This document shows, one piece after another, positions 48,277 to 54,560 of a DNA stretch of 64,000 bases (the stretch's first letter is position 1; every line of letters starts with the position of its first letter). The position numbers and the translations under genes were made by a program. Below the pieces are notes generated by a model, which saw nothing but the letters and a program-made list of their open reading frames with translations, did no database searches and was not told the DNA's origin. Origin of the DNA: a virus; IMG/VR virus record IMGVR_UViG_3300007609_000010, positions 18,492-82,491 of that record; one strand, 5' to 3'.

Positions 48277-48823
48277 TTATATTGGTAATTGTTCCGAAAT
48301 TATAGATTGGGATAAAGTAGTCCAACAGATTACAAATACAGAGCCGTCTTATGTTGGTCCTACACATGATGTAAACACAGCTAATGTAGAAGGAGCATAT
48401 AATGTTGCCTCTGCGATAAGGTCCGCCGGACACTGCCTATTGTCAGAAGGCGGAAGCATGGGCTGGGGAATGTATTTTCCGGGTAAAGATTTTGAAATGA
48501 CGGTTTTAACCCAATTCTGTAAATATGTTGGACTAGAGGAGTCTTATTTCTGTTGGATCAGCAGCATTAAACCTGGTCATATGGCGCCTTGGCATTGGGA
48601 TATCACCGACGAATATCGGACTATAGGCGAAACAAAAACTGTTCAAAGATTTCATTGTCATATTACAGATCCTCAGCCCGGGCATTTTTTTGTAGTAGAT
48701 GATCATTGCTTTTACAATGAATATAAAGGTGCAATATATAAATGGCCAGAACGATCCAGTTGGCATGCAGGGTCAAATGCCGGTCTATCAACAAAATTTT
48801 TGTTTAATGTTTGGGGAATATAA
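48269..48823 (+). CDS. 2-oxoglutarate/Fe(II)-type oxygenase
   Basis: The GTG at 48269 gives an 8-base overlap with the preceding stop; an ATG at 48239 is also in frame and neither has a strong ribosome binding site. The 184-residue protein carries HxD in HMAPWHWDITDEY (His and Asp near residues 110-112), a second His in SSWHAGSN (~166) and a Lys-containing strand (STKFLFNVWG). The upstream IKPGH and downstream PGHFFVVDDHCFYNEY strands fit a double-stranded beta-helix hydroxylase. It differs in sequence from the other three oxygenases. Its target is unknown. Confidence 0.65.
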   Translation: MADYIGNCSEIIDWDKVVQQITNTEPSYVGPTHDVNTANVEGAYNVASAIRSAGHCLLSEGGSMGWGMYFPGKDFEMTVLTQFCKYVGLEESYFCWISSIKPGHMAPWHWDITDEYRTIGETKTVQRFHCHITDPQPGHFFVVDDHCFYNEYKGAIYKWPERSSWHAGSNAGLSTKFLFNVWGI

Positions 48824-49341
48824 TGAATATAGTTTTAACTGGAGCTACTAGTCCTATAGGCAAAATGTTATACGATCATTATAAAGTTATTTATAATGTA
48901 ACTCCTATAAGCAGATTATATGGCTGGGATTTATATAAAGAAGAGCAACAGGATAGGTTAGTTCAATTAACAAATTCTGCAGATGTTTTTTTGAATATTG
49001 CTCATCTTGGATTTGTCCAAAGTTTCTTATTGGAAAGAAGTAAGGCAAAAATCAATATAAGTTTTGGCAGTTTAATAACAAAGTTTTCCTGGAATCAAAT
49101 GAAATATTATGGCACTCATGAATATATTGCTCATAAGCTTTTTTTAGAATATGTGCATTCTTCAATAAAGAACAGTGCGATAATCAACGTTTCAAAGTTT
49201 GGCCAAGGTTCTAACAATATTCCCGAAGTTGAAGCAGATCAAATAATCTATGCGGTTAACGATATTATTACTAGACGGGCATTTTTGCCAAAGGTTTACG
49301 AAATTACCAATGGCGGAGTGCCCGGACTAGAGCGTGTTTAA
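48823..49341 (+). CDS. Short NAD(P)-binding Rossmann protein (SDR-like)
   Basis: The ATG at 48823 overlaps the previous stop (TAATG) and has GGGGA 8 bases upstream. The 172-residue protein begins with a dinucleotide-binding motif NIVLTGATSPIGKMLYDHY. A YxxxK pair appears in YYGTHEYIAHKLFLEYV near residues 101-115, as in short-chain dehydrogenases and epimerases. A Ser-rich strand (KINISFGSLITKFSW) supplies a candidate catalytic Ser. At 172 residues it is much shorter than the usual 240-300, lacking most of the C-terminal substrate-binding part. Its 3' end overlaps the convergent radical SAM gene by 15 bases. Confidence 0.6.
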   Translation: MNIVLTGATSPIGKMLYDHYKVIYNVTPISRLYGWDLYKEEQQDRLVQLTNSADVFLNIAHLGFVQSFLLERSKAKINISFGSLITKFSWNQMKYYGTHEYIAHKLFLEYVHSSIKNSAIINVSKFGQGSNNIPEVEADQIIYAVNDIITRRAFLPKVYEITNGGVPGLERV

Positions 49342-50586
49342 ATGTAAAAATAAAGATTTATAGTCTGTACCGCGAGTATTATCATAAAGTTTTAACACTC
49401 TTGATCTTTCTTCTACAACTTCTTTAAAATCCTCAGGAGGGTGTTTTATAAAGTTCTTTGTGCTTTTAAGATAATCATATAACTGATTGTTTTCTGCAAA
49501 AAGCTTACTAGATTCAAACTCCAAAACTACCCTTTCTACTAATATCTCTACTTGTTGTCTTAGCTCCGGTGAAAGGTATTGAAACGAAAAATATCTTGGT
49601 TCGTCTACATAATTTATTCTAACAGGAAGTTCTTTTTCTCTCTGTTTAGACCAAAACTCAAATTGTTGTAGAATTTCCTTCATGTCAAAAATATTAAAAA
49701 TGTTAAATGTAGCTGATATTTCTAAATCTATTTCTGTATCGTGTAATAGTTTGAAAAAATTATTTTCTACTTCGGTATATTTACAGGGGAATCTTATAAA
49801 GTTGAATTTTTCTTGTTCTATATGATCAATACTACATAAAAGTCTAAAATTTTTGAACTGTTTAGCCTTTTGTATATATTTAAAATCTGTTTGATAGAGG
49901 TTGGATATAATCTCTAAAGATATTGTTTTATGATGATTGTGTTCTATTGCAAGATCTAATATGTCATTGGTCAGCGGATTTATAAAAGGTTCCCCGCCTA
50001 CTATCTTAAGAAGTTTAAGATTGGGCATTATAGTTAGTAATCTATCTAACATTTTTTTCTGTTGAGATTTTTGATAACGATAAATCTGATCTTTATCTCG
50101 TACGTGTTCCTCTATGTAGTTTAGAGTCTGTGGAAGGTCTACTTGTTTTTGTCTAAAAAATACTAGTTCCGCTTCGTGTTGGGAACTTTCCATCTGCGTA
50201 CACATAATGCATTTGAGATTACATAGATTACCTATCTTAAACTCAAATGTTTCTGGAGTATAATCTAAATAACCGTCTTCGTCTGTTTTGTCTATCAGAG
50301 AAATAAGATAGTCTTCGTCGTAGCTTAGTACTTCTTTTTGTCTTGTAGAAATAAGACCTTGTTGCTCATTTTTCCAGCATCTTGCACAGTTAGGGTGTTG
50401 TATTCCGTTAATAAGATCTTTACGTAATCCTTTGTAAAAATCTCCATTCCAAACTTCGTCTGCATTATAATCTTCTGCCGAAACTCCGATACCTAAGCTT
50501 TCGCAACAGGTACGAAATGTGCCGCTGTTAGTTGTGCTAATATAGTTAAAAGGATATGGACAGATTGTGTCCTTTGAATATTTCAT
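49327..50586 (-). CDS. Radical SAM protein with N-terminal twitch-like Cys domain (type I)
   Basis: The 419-residue protein has core motif CNLKCIMC at C122, C126 and C129 and VGGEPFINPLTNDIL as GGE motif. The N-terminal domain has C9, C27 and C28 (FRTCCES), a VWNGDFYKGLRKDLI helix, and C67 and C70 (NCARC). This resembles the N-terminal domains at 40935-42344 and 45018-46289, so three genes on both strands carry the same arrangement. The start codon directly touches the stop of the upstream oxygenase (shared base), so the two are translationally coupled. Confidence 0.85.
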   Translation of the reverse strand: MKYSKDTICPYPFNYISTTNSGTFRTCCESLGIGVSAEDYNADEVWNGDFYKGLRKDLINGIQHPNCARCWKNEQQGLISTRQKEVLSYDEDYLISLIDKTDEDGYLDYTPETFEFKIGNLCNLKCIMCTQMESSQHEAELVFFRQKQVDLPQTLNYIEEHVRDKDQIYRYQKSQQKKMLDRLLTIMPNLKLLKIVGGEPFINPLTNDILDLAIEHNHHKTISLEIISNLYQTDFKYIQKAKQFKNFRLLCSIDHIEQEKFNFIRFPCKYTEVENNFFKLLHDTEIDLEISATFNIFNIFDMKEILQQFEFWSKQREKELPVRINYVDEPRYFSFQYLSPELRQQVEILVERVVLEFESSKLFAENNQLYDYLKSTKNFIKHPPEDFKEVVEERSRVLKLYDNTRGTDYKSLFLHLNTL

Positions 50587-51395
50587 TAGTAACTGTCTAA
50601 ATGATCTATACCTAAAGTTTTTCTAAACTCTGGAGTAAAGGTACAATCTATTCTTAAACCGTATTCTTGTTCTTTAGATCCTTCGCCTCCGTGCCAATCT
50701 TGATCATTCCAAAAAGCAGCATTACTGTTAATGTAGTATTTGTTTTCTTCTTCTGGATCCCAAATATAAAACCCTCTTTTTGTACGGTAGCGTATATGTA
50801 TAAACTCATTATTGTGCGGACTATAACCTTGGTCGTCGCCATGTCTGCCGTCTAGGTCCCTGTGCTCGAATGCATGTCCGTTATGATCACAATGGAAGAA
50901 TATAACACGCCCAATCCGATCAATAATACTTTCATCAATGAGATTTTCCACCCAGCGAACCACTCCTGGAAAATATTGTTGTTCTTCAGTTGGAGCTCTT
51001 TCAGCATTACGTTCGTCCCAGCTTCCTTCTTCCCAGAGGAAATAATAAATGTAAGGATCGTTTGCTCCTAATGCACCTTTCAGGTATCTTGTAAACATAT
51101 TTCTTTGACGATAGTCCTTAAAATCTTTGGGAAATATTTCCATTCCGTGAACTTTAATAGGGTTGTCGTCTGGTAACTCTTGGAATTCTGCAAATGCCTT
51201 ATATATAGGTTTCCAATTAACAATATAACTCATATCGTCAAAGTTAAATCCGGGAGTCATCCAAGTTCCTTCTTTGGCATATTCTCTAGCCAGTGCAAAT
51301 CCTTTGCAGATTTCTGGATGCAATTTTTGAAATCCATCTATATCCAAATATTGGTCTAAGTTTATGTAAGGCTTACCGCCGATACCTTTTATCAT
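50586..51395 (-). CDS. 2-oxoglutarate/Fe(II)-type oxygenase
   Basis: The ATG at 51395 was preferred over an in-frame ATG at 51413 because a late-promoter-like GATAAATA overlies the codons between them; the choice is tentative. The 269-residue protein has HxD in HAFEHRDLDGRHGDD (~residue 176-178), a second His in DQDWHGGEG (~235) and an Arg in YGLRIDCTFTPEFRK (~246). A YYINSNAAFWNDQDW segment precedes the distal His, as in aspartyl/asparaginyl beta-hydroxylase-like enzymes. It forms a two-gene minus-strand block with the radical SAM gene. Confidence 0.72.
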   Translation of the reverse strand: MIKGIGGKPYINLDQYLDIDGFQKLHPEICKGFALAREYAKEGTWMTPGFNFDDMSYIVNWKPIYKAFAEFQELPDDNPIKVHGMEIFPKDFKDYRQRNMFTRYLKGALGANDPYIYYFLWEEGSWDERNAERAPTEEQQYFPGVVRWVENLIDESIIDRIGRVIFFHCDHNGHAFEHRDLDGRHGDDQGYSPHNNEFIHIRYRTKRGFYIWDPEEENKYYINSNAAFWNDQDWHGGEGSKEQEYGLRIDCTFTPEFRKTLGIDHLDSY

Positions 51396-51400
51396 AAAGA

Positions 51401-51408
51401 TATTTATC
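51401..51408 (-). promoter_or_regulatory. Late-promoter-like element, minus strand
   Basis: GATAAATA on the minus strand matches 7 of 8 late-promoter positions. It lies 5 bases before the ATG at 51395, the same geometry as at 47031-47043. No ribosome binding site is seen. Confidence 0.35.
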
Positions 51409-51455
51409 AACATCAGTATTACAAAGAATACATATGATAACAGTTAAGTACATAT

Positions 51456-52112
51456 ATGTTTAATGGCAGAGAATATCTTTTATCTACAGCTCGTTGTTTA
51501 AAGTTAAATATAGAAGTACCGCATGAAGTAATGGCAATAGAAGCAAAGCGGCTAAGAGAAAAGTTTGTACCTTATAGAAGCACATATGTTACAAGTGGCT
51601 GGCATAGTTTACCTATTATTGGAAAATCTAGCACAGAGCCGTATGCTTGGAACTGTTACGAAGAATATTCGTCAGCTAGAGATGCCGCCTTTGATATGGA
51701 ATATACAGAAATAGCAGACTTGTGTCCGGTAACAACAAACTGGTTAAAAACGGTATACCCTAGTAATAGCTATGCAAGAGTAAGATTTATGTTATTAGAA
51801 CCAGGTGGATATATAGAACCTCACATCGATACTACTCATAGTGTTCTCGGAGCAATCAATATTGCGCTAACAAACCCCCAAGACTGTGTTTGGCACTGGA
51901 AAGACGGATCTACGGTAAACTTCAATCCTGGCGATGCTTATGCAATGAATCTCAGCTACGAACACAGTGTAAAAAACAACAGTAACCAAGACAGATATCA
52001 TTTAATCGTGCATCATTACGACAGTACTGATGAATGGAAACAGTTAATGATAGATGCACTAGAGGAATCAAATGAACAAGGTCAGTTTCTTTTTAGTACC
52101 GAGCTTTTCTAG
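51456..52112 (+). CDS. 2-oxoglutarate/Fe(II)-type oxygenase, aspartyl/asparaginyl hydroxylase-like
   Basis: The 218-residue protein has the clearest hydroxylase signature in the cluster: RFMLLEPGGYIEPHIDTTHS, with His and Asp near residues 123-125; a strand with NPGDAYAMNLSYEHSVKN (distal His ~170); and DRYHLIVHHYD with the 2-oxoglutarate-binding Arg near 179. The INIALTNP strand between also fits the family. Family members hydroxylate Asp, Asn or Pro residues in proteins, or free amino acids. It starts 42 bases from the divergent gene. It shares a 41-base overlap with the next gene. Confidence 0.78.
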   Translation: MFNGREYLLSTARCLKLNIEVPHEVMAIEAKRLREKFVPYRSTYVTSGWHSLPIIGKSSTEPYAWNCYEEYSSARDAAFDMEYTEIADLCPVTTNWLKTVYPSNSYARVRFMLLEPGGYIEPHIDTTHSVLGAINIALTNPQDCVWHWKDGSTVNFNPGDAYAMNLSYEHSVKNNSNQDRYHLIVHHYDSTDEWKQLMIDALEESNEQGQFLFSTELF

Positions 52113-53325
52113 CAGTAAATGGTTAAACGACAAAATGATGAGAATAACCAAAAGATTTTTGGCAACTCTCAATATGTCGGGTTATCCAGTACATGAAATA
52201 GCAGATTATCATGACCTAAATAAGTATTTAGAAATATACGATTATCTCATAGTAGTAACAGCAGGTAACATAATCATAGAACGAGATCATCTATGGAAAA
52301 AAATACACGAGATTGATGAGAATATTGGCCTCATGGGAAATCTATTGCAGCACGGTGACGAGACTCCGTGGATGCACGAACAGTTCTTTATTATAAACAC
52401 ACAAGCATTTACAAAGTTAGATTTTTCTACCGGCGAAACCAAAAGTTGGGAAATACTGCGAAGTACAGAAGACATGCATGACGGTCATGCTCCGTTGTAT
52501 TTTACCTTAGGCGAAAACAAAGTAACACGACAAGATGCCTTTGGAACCAAACTTATAGAACATTGTCTTCTAAATGGCTATAGTACCAGCAACTGGGATA
52601 TGGATTGGAGATATCCTCCGCACCTAAATGAATATATTTTAGATGTTAGGTTGCCTAGCAGAGGATTTTGTTATCCCACAAGAGCCACTAAGGCATTTGA
52701 ATATGCTTTAAAAAACATCACAATGGTGCCAGGACTAGACGAAGCGCAAAGTGTTTTAATGGATGCTCTTATTAAAGCCAAGCAGATGAATCTAATAAAT
52801 GTTTGGCATTATGAACAAGCAATATTAGACGAATCAGTAGATACAGTAATAGTTCCAGCTACAGGATTTTTAGCAGAAACATTTGCGTTAATAGGTAACG
52901 CAAAAAAAATTGTATTTTATGATAAAAACAAAAACAATATCCACTTTAAGAGAACCTTATATGAAGAATGGGACGGTATAGACTACGATGCTTTTGCTAA
53001 AGAATATGCTGATGTAAATAATCTCAGTACAGAGCCTGTGTTTGAAATAGATGCGGTTAGAGCAAAAAAACTTAGTACTATAATCACTGAACGAGTATTT
53101 ACAGACTGGGAAGACTGGAAAAATAGTAGAGAGTTTTTGTTTTTAGATTGTGATGTTATAACAGAAACTGATGTTTTGTTAAAACAAGCATGCGGTAGAA
53201 CAGTATTACAGACCAGCACAATATTTTCGGTATATCCCTGGACTGAAATATTTTACGAATCTAATGTTATAGAACAAGCAGAAGAAAAAATAAAGGAATC
53301 AAATGTCATATGGATACAAGCATAG
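52072..53325 (+). CDS. Two-part unknown protein, possible transferase with Rossmann-like C-terminus
   Basis: The 417-residue protein starts at an ATG with AGAGGAA upstream, inside the end of the previous gene. The N-terminal part (KVSFFLVPSFSSSKWLNDKM, YDYLIVVTAGNIIIERDHLW, HEQFFIINTQAF) resembles a GT-A-like alpha/beta fold, though a DxD is absent. A middle DMDWRYPPHLNEY segment follows. The C-terminal half has VDTVIVPATGFLAETFALIG and KKIVFYDKNKNN, reminiscent of a Rossmann methyltransferase with an acidic loop, and ends LFLDCDVITETDVLLKQACG. Neither half is certain. It may be a glycosyl- or methyltransferase-like bifunctional protein, or neither. Confidence 0.6.
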   Translation: MNKVSFFLVPSFSSSKWLNDKMMRITKRFLATLNMSGYPVHEIADYHDLNKYLEIYDYLIVVTAGNIIIERDHLWKKIHEIDENIGLMGNLLQHGDETPWMHEQFFIINTQAFTKLDFSTGETKSWEILRSTEDMHDGHAPLYFTLGENKVTRQDAFGTKLIEHCLLNGYSTSNWDMDWRYPPHLNEYILDVRLPSRGFCYPTRATKAFEYALKNITMVPGLDEAQSVLMDALIKAKQMNLINVWHYEQAILDESVDTVIVPATGFLAETFALIGNAKKIVFYDKNKNNIHFKRTLYEEWDGIDYDAFAKEYADVNNLSTEPVFEIDAVRAKKLSTIITERVFTDWEDWKNSREFLFLDCDVITETDVLLKQACGRTVLQTSTIFSVYPWTEIFYESNVIEQAEEKIKESNVIWIQA

Positions 53326-54011
53326 ATTTTGAATATTACTACAATAATGTTCCTGAAAAAGGGTTATGTAGAAATAATCTAATATACACCAGTCTTGTTA
53401 ATAAAGACAAAACAATGTTTTGTAAATGGTACCACAATGATACACAATATCACCAAGGAATGAATGAAGTAGTTGACATTGCTAAGATGCAGGAAAAATG
53501 GGAGCGAGAGCTAAAGTATTTTACCATTATGCAAGAACATTATCCTCAGCATGTTCCGAACATTATAGAAATAGACAGAGAAAACAAAAAAATATTTTTC
53601 GAAATACAAGGTGCTGACATGTGGGAACAAGCAGGGTGTACAGGTTTAGATTATACTTCTGTGCTAAGAGACTGGCAAGATCAGATGCTAGAGATTTTAC
53701 AAGCACATAAAGATTTAGGCCTTTACAAATATAGTCTACATCCTAGTAGTTATTTTGTTGTAGATGGTAAGCTTAAAAGTATCAACTATTTTTTTACTTA
53801 CCATAAAAACGAGCAAAAAATAAATGTCAGAAGTCACTTAAGCCATATTAGTCATTCTAGAAGAGAAAAATTATTCCCCCAAATGGAAGCTATGGGTATT
53901 GACTTAGATGCTCCCCAGGAATGGAATAAGTTACAGATATTATGCTTTGAAAGTTTTTCTAATAATTATTCTAGAGATTTTATAGATAAGGCAGTATCAC
54001 TGTATGTATAA
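53310..54011 (+). CDS. Kinase-like protein with degenerate catalytic loop
   Basis: The 233-residue protein follows an aminoglycoside phosphotransferase-like plan: an N-terminal strand with a Lys (MFCKWYH, candidate ATP-binding Lys), a helix (KWERELKYFTIMQEHYPQ), a hinge (KIFFEIQGADMWEQAG), a helix (WQDQMLEILQAHKDLGL), then YKYSLHPSSYFVVDGKLKS. In active kinases this last part would read HxDxHxxN; here the Asp and Asn are replaced by Ser residues, and the metal-binding Asp by Asn (INYFF). It is probably a pseudokinase or a binding protein. It is related to 47719-48276. AAGGA precedes the ATG by ~13 bases. Confidence 0.55.
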   Translation: MDTSIDFEYYYNNVPEKGLCRNNLIYTSLVNKDKTMFCKWYHNDTQYHQGMNEVVDIAKMQEKWERELKYFTIMQEHYPQHVPNIIEIDRENKKIFFEIQGADMWEQAGCTGLDYTSVLRDWQDQMLEILQAHKDLGLYKYSLHPSSYFVVDGKLKSINYFFTYHKNEQKINVRSHLSHISHSRREKLFPQMEAMGIDLDAPQEWNKLQILCFESFSNNYSRDFIDKAVSLYV

Positions 54012-54558
54012 AATAATTCCTTTCTCTGATGATTTAGACCTAGAAATATTTTATCGAAAAGCTAAAGGAAAAGGATTTATTAATAATGCATCTAAACACA
54101 TGCTGGTAGACTGTTTCAAGAAAGAAAGGAAACATCAAACATGGATTCTATATTACAATAATAATCCTGTAGGATCAGTAGCCGCACATTCTTTTGACGA
54201 AATGGGAAAGAACAGTTATAGAATAGCCGCAAGAACCTGTGTACTAACAGATGAAATACCAACACCGACACTGAGAACTCGAAACCAAATAGTTACCCAA
54301 CAGCATGTTACTGGTCAATTTTTAATACCAGCATGCATAGAATGGGCAGGCAAGAAAAATAACTTATATATCACTTCAAATAACCTAGAAGGCGGAAGTC
54401 AACGATTGGTACACAATGTTTATTTTCCTGCAATGGTAAAGACTGGTCAAGCAGAAGAAATCTGCGAAATGGAGTATAGGGGTACTTGGCAAACAGTTTG
54501 GAAGTTAGATGTAAAAAAATTTTATCAAACGTTAAATGCCCATCCTAGATGGGCATAA
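54004..54558 (+). CDS. GNAT-like acetyltransferase family protein (tentative)
   Basis: The 184-residue protein has a pattern reminiscent of GNAT acetyltransferases: an N-terminal IIPFSDDLDLEIFYRKAKG helix-strand, a strand pair WILYYNNNPVGSVAAHSF, a central strand SYRIAARTCVL, and a helix with TGQFLIPACIEWAGKK. The classical pyrophosphate loop (Q/RxxGxG/A) is not obvious, so the call is weak. It overlaps the previous gene by 8 bases and is the last + strand gene of the island. The stop lies in a hairpin that could end transcription from both sides. Confidence 0.45.
   Translation: MYKIIPFSDDLDLEIFYRKAKGKGFINNASKHMLVDCFKKERKHQTWILYYNNNPVGSVAAHSFDEMGKNSYRIAARTCVLTDEIPTPTLRTRNQIVTQQHVTGQFLIPACIEWAGKKNNLYITSNNLEGGSQRLVHNVYFPAMVKTGQAEEICEMEYRGTWQTVWKLDVKKFYQTLNAHPRWA
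54538..54554. terminator. Hairpin at a convergent gene junction, possible bidirectional terminator
   Basis: GCCCATC, loop CTA, GATGGGC is a perfect 7-base stem. It lies across the last codons of the + strand gene and just before the stop of the minus-strand fibre gene, which ends 7 bases further. Neither side has a strong T run, so termination efficiency is uncertain. Confidence 0.4.
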
Positions 54559-54560
54559 TA

